Assembly (NCBI RefSeq): GCF_001068775.1
Contig: NZ_JWAJ01000127.1
Span: 1 to 45,393 of the forward strand
Source: Streptococcus pseudopneumoniae
GTDB lineage: Bacteria; Bacillota; Bacilli; Lactobacillales; Streptococcaceae
Direction of reading: 5' to 3'
DNA length: 45,393 nucleotides
Shown here: positions 36,926 through 45,318 of the stretch, in pieces
Layout of the letters: every line of letters starts with the position of its first letter
How positions within the stretch are numbered: the stretch's first letter is position 1
The notes under the pieces: model-generated
Database searches by the model: none
Seen by the model: the letters and a program-made list of their open reading frames with translations, nothing else
What the model was told of the DNA's origin: nothing
Made by a program: the position numbers and the translations under genes

Positions 36926-38536
36926 ATGAATCATAAACAAATCATTGATAGAGTGATTCGAATTGGTTTGCTGTTGCTACCATTTCTTATTTTTTATGGA
37001 TATAGATTGATTAAGGGATTTGATTATCCAGTGGTTGATGATATCATGGTTAATCAAACCATATTATCTGGTGATAATATGTTGCTTCCCTATATTGGAA
37101 TTTTGTTATCATCTGCTTTAGTATTTCTTCAACAATTATTTACAAATTGGAATATTTATTTTATTTTTTTAGCTCTCAGTTTTTGCTTGAGTTTTAGCAT
37201 CTATTTGGAGTTCTTTTTTAGAAAGAAATATTATTTCTTACTTCCCTTAGTAATGTTGCTTCAAATGGTTTTAATGAAGTATTTCTCGTTTTCAGTAATT
37301 GCTTACTTGTTATCGACAGTAGCTATACTATTATTATTTGATAGAAAATACCTAACGGGAATGCTTTTGTCTGTAATAGGTTTATCGATTAGGCCGCAAA
37401 TTATTGCCAGTTTATTATTGCTTTTACTCCCCTTCCTAGCTTTTGAAGTCATCAAAGGAAAAAAGAAAAAAGAATTATTCTTGTTATCTGCTGTCATTTT
37501 ACTTATCTTTGCTTCCAATAAAATTTATACCTTAATGAGACCAGATGTTCAAGAATACCTAAATTGGAATACTCTAAGTACCAATTTGAGAGATTTCCCT
37601 GCGATTGAGTATGAGAAGCATGCCAAGGAATTTCAGGAATTGGGGGTCAGTGAAAATGACTTATCTGCTTCAACCTACTGGTTGTTTGCAGAAAAAGATG
37701 CTTTGAACAATGAGCTGTTAACAAAAATTCAATCCGTACGTTCTTTCTCTGAAAAGTACTCCTTTAATGTACTTCAGATGGTGAAAGATTATTTCCAAAA
37801 TATTATTTTGACAACCTTTCTTTTTGTTATGGTTGGCTGGTTTTTGTTCTTCAAGCCAAAGAAAGTCTATGGCTGGGTACTCCCGCTTGTTCCATTTGTA
37901 CTAATCGGTGCACTATTTGTTAGGCAGAGAGTAGTAGAACGTGTCTATATCCCAATTATCATTAGCTTTTTAATCTTTTTCGTCTACTATGCGCCCTTAT
38001 TTTACAATAAGCGTAAACTGTTGAAAAAAAGAGGAATTTTTTATAGTCTACAACTTGTAGGAATGCTGGCGAGTATGGCCTGGGTAAATAGTGTGGGACA
38101 AGAACTTTACTGGTTCCCAATCATTCAATCATCCATGGTATCAGAGTATCATGATGTAGTGGAAAAACATTCTGATAAATTGCTTGTCTTTGGCGGTTAT
38201 GGAACACTTGTCAATTCTCAACCGAGCTTGGCTACGATTAGAAGGAAGCCAGATCAGTTGATTGAAAATACAACAACCTTAGGTAACTGGCAAACTTTTT
38301 CGCCACATTATTATCAATTAATGAAAAAGTATCATGTTGAGGAGCCTAGTAATCTTCTTTCTTCTGCTATTGATAAGGAGAATATCCTATTCTTTTGGTC
38401 ACCTTCTTCAGGAAAGATGGATCAAGTCAAGAAAATAATGAAAGAACATTACCAGAAAGATGTTTATTTTGAAGAAGTTGAGGTGGTCACTTCTGATATG
38501 AATCTTTATCGACTAAGAACAGGAGAAGGGAGATAG
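36926..38536 (+). CDS. Polytopic membrane protein, probable GT-C-type glycosyltransferase
   Basis: No exact family recognised. 536 residues with about ten or more membrane helices in the first ~390 residues and a soluble C-terminal domain of about 140. After the first helix an acidic pair occurs in an outside loop (DYPVVDD), the position of the catalytic Asp in lipid-phosphate-sugar dependent GT-C enzymes. A large outside loop (about residues 205-280) is also typical. It heads a three-gene unit with an acyltransferase and a GtrB-like transferase, supporting transfer of a sugar from an undecaprenyl carrier to a surface polymer. RBS is weak (AGAAAGAG). AT-rich. Confidence 0.7.
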   Translation: MNHKQIIDRVIRIGLLLLPFLIFYGYRLIKGFDYPVVDDIMVNQTILSGDNMLLPYIGILLSSALVFLQQLFTNWNIYFIFLALSFCLSFSIYLEFFFRKKYYFLLPLVMLLQMVLMKYFSFSVIAYLLSTVAILLLFDRKYLTGMLLSVIGLSIRPQIIASLLLLLLPFLAFEVIKGKKKKELFLLSAVILLIFASNKIYTLMRPDVQEYLNWNTLSTNLRDFPAIEYEKHAKEFQELGVSENDLSASTYWLFAEKDALNNELLTKIQSVRSFSEKYSFNVLQMVKDYFQNIILTTFLFVMVGWFLFFKPKKVYGWVLPLVPFVLIGALFVRQRVVERVYIPIIISFLIFFVYYAPLFYNKRKLLKKRGIFYSLQLVGMLASMAWVNSVGQELYWFPIIQSSMVSEYHDVVEKHSDKLLVFGGYGTLVNSQPSLATIRRKPDQLIENTTTLGNWQTFSPHYYQLMKKYHVEEPSNLLSSAIDKENILFFWSPSSGKMDQVKKIMKEHYQKDVYFEEVEVVTSDMNLYRLRTGEGR

Positions 38537-38537
38537 G

Positions 38538-39569
38538 ATGAAAAAGCGCATAGGTTACCTAGATATGGCTAAGGGGCTAGCGATTATACTTGTTATTATA
38601 GGGCATAGCAGTTTTGTGCCTCTTCGTGCAAAAATACTCCTCTATGTTTTTCATATCCCCTTATTTTTCTTCTTGTCAGGTTTTACTTTAAATGTCACTA
38701 AATACAAATCATTTAAGGAATATTTTCTTAGCAAGATAAAAAGTTTGGTCGTTCCCTTTTTTTGCCTGAATATTTTTGTTTTTCTTTTTCAACTCTTTGT
38801 CATGTATCCTGAACAAGTGTTTAGTTTTAATCTTATTCATTTTACTAAACAGTTATTGTTGTCAGACCGCTTGCATGTTTATTTTCAGTTATGGTTTCTG
38901 AATGTCATGTTTTTAGCACATGTTTTTAGTTACTTTATTCTCAGAAAAAAATGGACCACTATCCAATGGCTTTTGATTAGTGTATCACTCTTATTTTTAG
39001 TCGTTTTGGGACAAAAAATCTATGCTTGGAATTTTTATCTTATCTGGAATATTGACCTGGTCCCTGTAGCCATTATCTTTACACTCTTAGGTGTCGGAGT
39101 GAGAAAATATTTAGCGCAGATGGAAAAGTTTTTTGCAATTTATTATTTGCCACTTGCCTTATTGCTAACTATATTTGTTGGTAGGTTGAACTATCATTGG
39201 AGTGGGAAACAGATTGTTGATCTTTACTATCAACAGATTGGAAACCATCTCTTGTTTTACATTGCTGCAATTTCAGGTATATGGTCCACCCTCATATTCT
39301 TTAAGTCAATTCCTGAAATGACTCTCTTGAAATTAATCGGTCAAAGAACCTTGATTTACTATGGTGTCCATGCCCCGATTGTTTTAGTGTTGGTAGAAAA
39401 ATTAATTTTACAACTGTCTACAAGATATACTGGTATTTTTGTGAATGGCTACGTTACAACAAGTGTTGTGACAATATTGACTTTAGTAGGGTGTGAATTG
39501 ATTGTCAGAGTATTTAGAGGGACAAACTTTCCCTTTGGGATTAAAAGGTTAGGAGTCAAAAATGAGTAG
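38538..39569 (+). CDS. Acyltransferase-3 family membrane protein
   Basis: Integral membrane acyltransferase (OafA/YeaS-like). The N-terminus YLDMAKGLAIILVIIGHSSF carries the family Asp and catalytic His, followed by FHIPLFFFLSGF. About ten helices, 343 residues, no extra SGNH domain. It begins one base after the previous stop and overlaps the next gene by 8 nt. The likely role is O-acetylation of a surface glycan made or modified by the adjacent transferases. Acceptor unknown. Confidence 0.85.
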   Translation: MKKRIGYLDMAKGLAIILVIIGHSSFVPLRAKILLYVFHIPLFFFLSGFTLNVTKYKSFKEYFLSKIKSLVVPFFCLNIFVFLFQLFVMYPEQVFSFNLIHFTKQLLLSDRLHVYFQLWFLNVMFLAHVFSYFILRKKWTTIQWLLISVSLLFLVVLGQKIYAWNFYLIWNIDLVPVAIIFTLLGVGVRKYLAQMEKFFAIYYLPLALLLTIFVGRLNYHWSGKQIVDLYYQQIGNHLLFYIAAISGIWSTLIFFKSIPEMTLLKLIGQRTLIYYGVHAPIVLVLVEKLILQLSTRYTGIFVNGYVTTSVVTILTLVGCELIVRVFRGTNFPFGIKRLGVKNE

Positions 39570-40530
39570 AAATAATCCGATTTTATATATCGTTATTCCG
39601 TGTTATAACGAAGAACAAGTGTTACCTCATACAAATCCGATGTTTGTTGGGAAGATCGAGGAATTGGTGAAGAGTCAAGAGATTCATCCACATAGCAAGG
39701 TCATGTATGTCAATGATGGTAGTAAGGATAAAACTTGGGAACTTATTCAAGAATACGCTTCATCGAATCCATTTGTTGTAGGTATTTCTCAAAGTCGAAA
39801 CCGTGGTCATCAAAGTAGTGTTCTTGCTGGGATGTACGAAGCTGCAGAATTTGCGGATATCGTGATTACCATTGACGCAGATGGCCAAGATGATATCAAC
39901 TGTATGGATCAAATGGTTGCTGAATATAAGTCAGGTTCAGAGATTGTCTACGGCGTTCGAGACAACCGAGAGACAGATTCGGCTTTTAAACGTATTACAG
40001 CAGAGGGATTCTATAAGGTGATGCAACTATTTGGAGCAGATGTCGTTTTTAATCATGCTGACTATCGTTTAGTCTCCAAACGTTTTATTCATGAACTTGC
40101 TAAATTTAAAGAAGTAAACTTATTTCTTCGAGGCATTATGCCTCTTGTAGGATTTAAGTATTCCTACGTGACTTATAAACGTCATGAACGAATTGCTGGA
40201 GAAAGTCACTATCCACTTTCTAAAATGCTTGGTCTAGCAATGGATGGTATTACTAGCCTATCTATTAAACCTATTCGCTTGATTACTAGCTTGGGAGTTA
40301 TGACTTCACTTTTTAGTTTTTTGTTGATCATCTGGGTTTTGTGGAGCAAATTTGCTGGTAATGTAGTAGCTGGATGGGCCAGTACCTACGCCATTGTAAG
40401 CTTACTTGGCGGGGTTCAACTCATTAGTCTTGGTGTAATTGGGGAATATGTCGGAAAAATCTATCTAGAAACGAAAAAACGTCCAAGATATATTATCAGC
40501 GATCGCACCTATGATGAGAGTGATGAGTAA
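39562..40530 (+). CDS. Family 2 glycosyltransferase, GtrB/DPM1-like
   Basis: Transfers a sugar from a nucleotide donor to a lipid carrier, probably undecaprenyl phosphate. The GT-A domain begins LYIVIPCYNEEQVL, has VNDGSKDKT and the metal-binding TIDADGQDD, and is followed by two C-terminal membrane helices (about residues 235-255 and 270-290) as in GtrB and ArnC-type enzymes. 322 residues is typical. RBS AGG lies within the previous gene's end. No GtrA-type flippase is encoded alongside. Followed by the caxP riboswitch promoter. Confidence 0.88.
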   Translation: MSRNNPILYIVIPCYNEEQVLPHTNPMFVGKIEELVKSQEIHPHSKVMYVNDGSKDKTWELIQEYASSNPFVVGISQSRNRGHQSSVLAGMYEAAEFADIVITIDADGQDDINCMDQMVAEYKSGSEIVYGVRDNRETDSAFKRITAEGFYKVMQLFGADVVFNHADYRLVSKRFIHELAKFKEVNLFLRGIMPLVGFKYSYVTYKRHERIAGESHYPLSKMLGLAMDGITSLSIKPIRLITSLGVMTSLFSFLLIIWVLWSKFAGNVVAGWASTYAIVSLLGGVQLISLGVIGEYVGKIYLETKKRPRYIISDRTYDESDE

Positions 40531-40544
40531 CCCCACCTCAAAAC

Positions 40545-40572
40545 TTGAAAACTTTTGAAATTCTGATATAAT
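40545..40572 (+). promoter_or_regulatory. caxP/mgtA promoter
   Basis: -35 TTGAAA (40545-40550), 16-bp spacer and perfect -10 TATAAT (40567-40572), directly upstream of the riboswitch. Confidence 0.75.
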
Positions 40573-40576
40573 AGAA

Positions 40577-40660
40577 CTACTCAAGGGAGTAGCTGGCGGT
40601 TAACCGCGATAGTGTCGTCATTACGAATTATTTCCGGCACTATATTAAACAGCGAGACTT
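40577..40660 (+). promoter_or_regulatory. yybP-ykoY manganese riboswitch
   Basis: Stems seen: CTACTC/GAGTAG with loop AAGG (40577-40592), a GCGG/CCGC hairpin (40596-40607), and AGTGTCG (40611-40617) with CGGCACT (40635-40641) around a loop containing TCATTACG. The 3' part AGCGAGACTTG also feeds the following terminator, so aptamer and terminator can compete. This layout and position upstream of a P-type ATPase match the known Mn-sensing riboswitch of streptococcal mgtA/caxP, which turns expression on with manganese. Confidence 0.85.
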
Positions 40661-40689
40661 GTTTTTTTAAAAAACAGGTCTCTTTTTTT
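40654..40689 (+). terminator. Riboswitch expression-platform terminator
   Basis: A 13-bp stem with one G-U pair (40654-40666 with 40670-40682), then T7. The 5' arm overlaps the aptamer's 3' end. Confidence 0.85.
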
Positions 40690-40720
40690 GTAAAAAGAGG
40701 CCAAAAAGGAGGAGACTGTT

Positions 40721-43405
40721 TTGTCAAAAGAACAAAATAAAGACTTGTTTTACACACAAGCCTCAGAAGAAGTCCTAAAGAACTTGGACTCATCGATCGA
40801 AGGTTTGTCAACTACTCAAGCTCAAGAACGCTTAGCGACTTATGGTCGAAATGAGTTAGAAGAGGGCGAAAAACGCAGCCTACTAGCTAAATTCCTTGAT
40901 CAATTTAAGGATTTGATGATTATCATCTTGCTTGCGGCAGCGGCACTTTCTGTGATTACAGAAGGGATGGATGGTTTAACTGACGCCATTATTATCTTGG
41001 CCGTTGTTGTCTTGAATGCCGCCTTTGGGGTTTACCAAGAAGGGCAAGCAGAAGCAGCCATTGAAGCTCTGAAAAACATGTCTAGCCCGATGGCTCGTGT
41101 TCGTCGTGATGGTCATGTGATTGAGATTGACTCGAAAGAATTGGTACCTGGAGATATCGTCTTGCTTGAAGCTGGAGATGTCGTGCCTGCAGATATGCGC
41201 TTGTTTGAAGCAGCTTCCCTTAAAATTGAAGAAGCAGCTCTTACAGGGGAGTCTGTCCCAGTTGAAAAAGATGTGACAGGACTTGTTGAAGCAGATGCAG
41301 GTATCGGGGATCGTGTTAATATGGGTTACCAAAACTCAAACGTAACATACGGTCGTGGTATTGGTGTCGTGACCAACACTGGTATGTATACAGAAGTTGG
41401 TAAGATTGCGGACATGTTGGCCAACGCAGATGAAACGGAAACACCGTTGAAGCAAAGCTTGGAACAATTATCTAAGGCCTTGACTTACTTAATCATTGTG
41501 ATTGCAGTGATTACCTTCTTGGTTGGTGTCTTTGTTCGTGGAGAACATCCATTAGAAGGCTTGATGGTGGCGGTTGCTCTTGCAGTAGCGGCTATTCCAG
41601 AAGGGCTTCCTGCCATTGTAACCATCGTTCTATCTTTGGGAACTACAACCCTTGCAAAACGTAATTCGATTGTCCGTAAATTGCCAGCGGTTGAAACGCT
41701 TGGTTCAACAGAAATCATCGCATCTGATAAAACAGGTACTTTGACCATGAACCAAATGACGGTTGAAAAAGTTTATACCAATGGTCAATTGCAAAGCTCG
41801 GCATCTGAAATTGCTGCTAACAATAATACCCTCCGTATCATGAACTTTGCCAATGATACCAAGGTGGACCCATCTGGTAAATTGATTGGGGATCCAACTG
41901 AGACAGCTCTTGTTCAGTTTGGTTTGGACCACAATTTTGATGTTCGTGAAGTTCTGAAAGATGAGCCACGTGTGGCTGAATTGCCATTTGACTCAGACCG
42001 TAAGCTCATGTCTACCATCCATAAGGAAGCAGACGGTTCTTATTTTATCGCTGTAAAGGGTGCGCCTGACCAATTGCTCAAACGTGTGACTCGTATTGAA
42101 GTCAATGGGGAAGTTCGCCCAATCACAGAAGAAGACAAACAAGCTATCCTTGCTACCAACAAAGATTTGGCTAAACAAGCCCTTCGTGTCTTGATGATGG
42201 CTTATAAGACAAGCAAGGAAATCCCAACTTTGGAATCTGAAATTGTCGAGTCTGACCTTATTTTCTCTGGTTTAGTCGGTATGATTGACCCTGAGCGTCC
42301 AGAAGCTGCAGAAGCTGTACGTGTCGCTAAAGAAGCAGGTATCCGTCCAATCATGATCACAGGTGACCACCAAGATACAGCGGAAGCTATTGCCAAACGT
42401 CTCGGAATCATCGATCCAAATGACACAGAAGACCATGTCTTCACGGGTGCTGAGTTGAATGAACTCACGGATGAAGAATTCCAAAAAGTCTTCAAGCAAT
42501 ACTCTGTATACGCACGTGTATCACCTGAGCACAAGGTTCGTATCGTGAAAGCTTGGCAAAATGAAGGTAAGGTTGTCGCTATGACGGGTGATGGGGTCAA
42601 CGATGCACCATCACTTAAGACAGCGGATATTGGTATAGGTATGGGGATTACAGGTACAGAAGTTTCTAAGGGAGCTTCGGATATGGTCCTTGCTGATGAT
42701 AACTTTGCAACCATTATCGTAGCGGTTGAAGAAGGACGTAAAGTCTTCTCAAATATCCAAAAATCAATCCAATACCTCTTGTCTGCTAATATGGCTGAAG
42801 TCTTCACGATCTTCTTTGCAACCTTGTTTGGTTGGGATGTATTGCAACCAGTGCATCTTCTCTGGATTAACTTGGTAACAGATACGCTTCCAGCCATTGC
42901 TCTTGGTGTAGAACCAGCTGAGCCAGGAGTTATGACCCACAAACCTCGTGGACGTAAATCTAACTTCTTTGACGGTGGTGTCTTTGGAGCTATTATATAT
43001 CAAGGAATCTTCCAAACCATGCTAGTTCTAAGTGTTTATGGTTGGGCTCTTCTTTTCCCAGAGCACCAAAGTCATACTGAAATCCATGCGGATGCCCTTA
43101 CCATGGCTTTTGCAACTCTCGGTTTGATCCAATTGCTCCATGCCTTTAACGTTAAGTCGGTTTACCAATCGATCTTTAAAGTGGGACTCTTTACTAACAA
43201 GACCTTTAACTGGTCTATCCCAGTTGCCTTTGTTCTCTTTGTGGTGACAATTTTGGTTCCTGGATTTAATAATCTCTTCCACGTGTCACATTTGAGTTTG
43301 ACTCAATGGATGGTGGTCGCTGTAGGAGCGCTTATGATTGTAGTCCTTGTTGAGATTGTCAAAGCAGTTCAACGAGCACTTGGAAAAGATAAAAACGCTA
43401 TTTAA
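40721..43405 (+). CDS. caxP: Cation-translocating P-type ATPase (CaxP/MgtA, Ca/Mn export)
   Basis: P2-type ATPase that pumps cations out of the cell. Pneumococcal orthologue studies point to calcium and manganese. Order: N-terminal cation ATPase domain; actuator motif LTGESVP; helix 4 AVAAIPEGLPAIV; phosphorylation site DKTGTLT; nucleotide-binding KGAPD; hinge GDGVNDAPSLK; and a C-terminal membrane block of six helices. 894 residues. The start is TTG at 40721, set by AAGGAGGAG nine bases upstream. Controlled by the Mn riboswitch. Confidence 0.94.
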   Translation: MSKEQNKDLFYTQASEEVLKNLDSSIEGLSTTQAQERLATYGRNELEEGEKRSLLAKFLDQFKDLMIIILLAAAALSVITEGMDGLTDAIIILAVVVLNAAFGVYQEGQAEAAIEALKNMSSPMARVRRDGHVIEIDSKELVPGDIVLLEAGDVVPADMRLFEAASLKIEEAALTGESVPVEKDVTGLVEADAGIGDRVNMGYQNSNVTYGRGIGVVTNTGMYTEVGKIADMLANADETETPLKQSLEQLSKALTYLIIVIAVITFLVGVFVRGEHPLEGLMVAVALAVAAIPEGLPAIVTIVLSLGTTTLAKRNSIVRKLPAVETLGSTEIIASDKTGTLTMNQMTVEKVYTNGQLQSSASEIAANNNTLRIMNFANDTKVDPSGKLIGDPTETALVQFGLDHNFDVREVLKDEPRVAELPFDSDRKLMSTIHKEADGSYFIAVKGAPDQLLKRVTRIEVNGEVRPITEEDKQAILATNKDLAKQALRVLMMAYKTSKEIPTLESEIVESDLIFSGLVGMIDPERPEAAEAVRVAKEAGIRPIMITGDHQDTAEAIAKRLGIIDPNDTEDHVFTGAELNELTDEEFQKVFKQYSVYARVSPEHKVRIVKAWQNEGKVVAMTGDGVNDAPSLKTADIGIGMGITGTEVSKGASDMVLADDNFATIIVAVEEGRKVFSNIQKSIQYLLSANMAEVFTIFFATLFGWDVLQPVHLLWINLVTDTLPAIALGVEPAEPGVMTHKPRGRKSNFFDGGVFGAIIYQGIFQTMLVLSVYGWALLFPEHQSHTEIHADALTMAFATLGLIQLLHAFNVKSVYQSIFKVGLFTNKTFNWSIPVAFVLFVVTILVPGFNNLFHVSHLSLTQWMVVAVGALMIVVLVEIVKAVQRALGKDKNAI

Positions 43406-43411
43406 GCATTG

Positions 43412-43437
43412 AAAAGTCATCTTCGGATGGCTTTTTT
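43412..43437 (+). terminator. Terminator after caxP
   Basis: A 10-bp stem with a G-U pair (43412-43421 with 43426-43435) capped by a stable TTCG tetraloop and followed by Ts. Confidence 0.9.
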
Positions 43438-43470
43438 GCTTTTATATAAGATAAATGTCAATAGATTTTG

Positions 43471-43479
43471 TGCTATAAT
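43471..43479 (+). promoter_or_regulatory. Extended -10 promoter of the deformylase-like gene
   Basis: TGC followed by perfect TATAAT (43474-43479), 31 nt before the TTG start. Confidence 0.65.
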
Positions 43480-43510
43480 CAAGTAGAGAAAAAGATGGAG
43501 GAAAGAAGAC

Positions 43511-43921
43511 TTGGAAAAGAAAATTGTAAAAGATATCTTGTTTTTGTCGCAGGTATCCCAGCCTGCTAGTCAGGAAGATTTACCCCTAGCAAAGGATTTG
43601 CAGGATACCCTATTGGCTAACCGAGAAACCTGTGTTGGACTAGCAGCCAATATGATTGGGGTACAAAAACGTGTTATTATTTTTAATATCGGAATGATTC
43701 CCATGGTTATGTTTAATCCGGTTCTCCAATCTTTTGAAGGCTTATACGAAACAGAGGAAGGTTGTTTGTCTTTGACAGGAGTGAGACCAATAACTCGGTA
43801 TGAAAAGATTACCGTGGCTTATCGAGATATCCATTGGCAAGAGCAAACCATTACCCTGACAGGATTTCCTGCTCAGATCTGTCAGCATGAACTGGATCAT
43901 TTAGAAGGGATTATCATATAA
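43511..43921 (+). CDS. Peptide deformylase paralogue with degenerate motif I
   Basis: Member of the peptide deformylase family, 136 residues, shorter than the main streptococcal enzyme (about 200). Metal ligands are intact: C85 in EEGCLS and H126/H130 with E127 in QHELDH. Motif I, GxGLAAPQ in active enzymes, reads CVGLAANMIG here, so the conserved Gln that stabilises the transition state is Met48 and Pro is Asn47. A pneumococcal paralogue of this type has been reported as lacking deformylase activity, as I recall. The start is TTG, supported by ATGGAGGAAAG upstream. Confidence 0.9.
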   Translation: MEKKIVKDILFLSQVSQPASQEDLPLAKDLQDTLLANRETCVGLAANMIGVQKRVIIFNIGMIPMVMFNPVLQSFEGLYETEEGCLSLTGVRPITRYEKITVAYRDIHWQEQTITLTGFPAQICQHELDHLEGIII

Positions 43922-43994
43922 GCAGGTTCAGATTATCTTTCACTAGAATAGTGGATGATTTTTCAAGCTAAATAACTAAAAAAATTCGTTTTTC

Positions 43995-44023
43995 TTGCAC
44001 TCTTGTTTGAAATTTGTGATAAT
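43995..44023 (+). promoter_or_regulatory. Promoter of the 54-residue membrane protein
   Basis: -35 TTGCAC (43995-44000), 17-bp spacer and -10 GATAAT (44018-44023). Confidence 0.65.
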
Positions 44024-44055
44024 GGATGAAAGAATAATAAATGGAGGACAGTCAA

Positions 44056-44220
44056 ATGGGATTTTATCTGATGATTGGTTCGATGTTGCTTGGTCTTTTC
44101 GCTTTGAAGATAGGATTTTCTCACCTAAAGGAGAAAAAGTTTAATCTGTCATCTATCTTGACAAGCTGCCTTGGGACAGCACTCGTTCTCTTTGCAATCT
44201 GGTTAGGATTGCCAAAATAA
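44056..44220 (+). CDS. Small two-helix membrane protein (54 residues)
   Basis: Not recognised by family. From ATG 44056 (MGFYLMIGSMLLGLFALKIG) to TAA 44218-44220. ATGGAGGA lies seven to eight bases upstream, a promoter precedes it and a terminator follows, so it looks like a real single gene. There are two hydrophobic segments (about residues 2-20 and 34-52) joined by a Lys-rich loop SHLKEKKFN, which predicts both ends on the outer side. Function unknown. Confidence 0.75.
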   Translation: MGFYLMIGSMLLGLFALKIGFSHLKEKKFNLSSILTSCLGTALVLFAIWLGLPK

Positions 44221-44229
44221 GGAAAGAAG

Positions 44230-44252
44230 CCTCGGTATTCACCGAGGTTTTT
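44230..44252 (+). terminator. Terminator after the small membrane protein
   Basis: CCTCGGT (44230-44236) pairs with ACCGAGG (44241-44247), followed by T5. Confidence 0.85.
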
Positions 44253-44264
44253 AGGTGCAAATCC

Positions 44265-44293
44265 TTGGTAGTCCTAAAAAAATATGCTACACT
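44265..44293 (+). promoter_or_regulatory. yaaA promoter, predicted leaderless
   Basis: -35 TTGGTA (44265-44270), 17-bp spacer ending TGC and -10 TACACT (44288-44293). The A of the ATG at 44300 is the seventh base after the -10, the usual place of transcription start. Confidence 0.65.
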
Positions 44294-44299
44294 AACACT

Positions 44300-45022
44300 A
44301 TGAAAATTCTAATCCCAACTGCAAAAGAAATGAATACCGAAATCCCTAGTTTAGAGGCTAAACCATTGCGTCCTGAAAGTCAGGCGGTGCTGGATGAATT
44401 GGCCAGATATTCTGCCCAAGAGCTGGAGAACTTTTACAAAATATCTGCCGAAAAAGCGCAAGAGGAGTATGACCATATCCAGGCCTTAGAAAATGGAACT
44501 GCGATAAACTATCCAGCCTTGCACCTCTTTGATGGACTCATGTATCGCAACATCAAACGGGACAATCTAAGCAAGGCTGAAGAAGCCTATCTGGAGAATC
44601 ACCTCATGATAACGTCAGCTCTTTACGGTGTGATTCCAGCCTTTGCATCGATTGCACCTCACAGACTGGACTTTTTGATGAAGCTTAAAATCGCTGGGAA
44701 AAGCCTGAAAAGTCACTGGCAGTCAGCTTATGAAGAGTCGGTGAAGGGTGAAGAACTAATCTTTTCACTCTTGTCTTCGGAGTTTGAAACTGTCTTTCCA
44801 AAAGATATCCGTGAAAAAATGGTGACCTTTAAGTTTATGGAAGACAGAGATGGAAAACTTAAAGTCCACTCAACCATTTCAAAGAAAGCTAGAGGTGGTT
44901 TCTTAACAGCCTTGATGGAAGATCAGGTAACTTCGGTAGAAGAAATCAAAAAGCTCAGCTTTGTAGGTTTCCACTATCGAGAAGACCTGTCTAGTGACAA
45001 GGAAATGGTCTTTGTAAAATAG
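44300..45022 (+). CDS. yaaA: Peroxide stress protein YaaA (DUF328/UPF0246)
   Basis: Member of the YaaA family, linked in E. coli to lowering free iron and protecting DNA under peroxide stress. Recognisable parts: MKILIPTAKEM; the central AINYPALHLFDGLMYRNI; LMITSALYGVIPAFASIAPHRLDF; and the C-terminal FVGFHYREDLSSDKEMVFVK. 240 residues from ATG 44300. The frame extends back to 44255, but those codons cover the terminator tail and the promoter. No Shine-Dalgarno precedes the ATG, which fits a leaderless transcript. Relevant for a peroxide-producing streptococcus. Confidence 0.9.
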   Translation: MKILIPTAKEMNTEIPSLEAKPLRPESQAVLDELARYSAQELENFYKISAEKAQEEYDHIQALENGTAINYPALHLFDGLMYRNIKRDNLSKAEEAYLENHLMITSALYGVIPAFASIAPHRLDFLMKLKIAGKSLKSHWQSAYEESVKGEELIFSLLSSEFETVFPKDIREKMVTFKFMEDRDGKLKVHSTISKKARGGFLTALMEDQVTSVEEIKKLSFVGFHYREDLSSDKEMVFVK

Positions 45023-45038
45023 ATTGAAAATAGCGTCA

Positions 45039-45067
45039 GCTCTTGATTGAATCAGGGCAGGCTTTTT
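45039..45067 (+). terminator. Terminator after yaaA
   Basis: GCTCTTGAT (45039-45047) pairs with ATCAGGGC (45051-45058) with one bulged T and one G-U pair, followed by AGGCTTTTTT. Confidence 0.65.
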
Positions 45068-45318
45068 TATGATTTGACGCTTCTATTTTCTACCATTTGT
45101 CAAGTATAATACGGTTTCTGACTCAACATTATTCCTGAAAATGTATGAAGGGAATTTTTTGAGAGATAGTTCGAGCCATTTTTCTGACATTTGAGCATAG
45201 AAAAATGACACCTTATCTGGCATTTTTTGAAACAAGGTGTTAGAATTATAGGGCATAGGCGACTTTAATGACTTTGTGCTAAAGTATAGTCGTAAAGTTT
45301 ATTATGCATTATAAGATA

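Noticed and set aside
42202..42942. 246-codon open frame on minus inside caxP
   Set aside because: Antisense shadow of a strongly conserved ATPase gene; low-complexity Ser/Ala/Pro/Thr composition and no RBS.
44255..44299. Upstream extension of YaaA
   Set aside because: The extra 15 codons cover the preceding terminator tail and the promoter, and read as non-homologous sequence.
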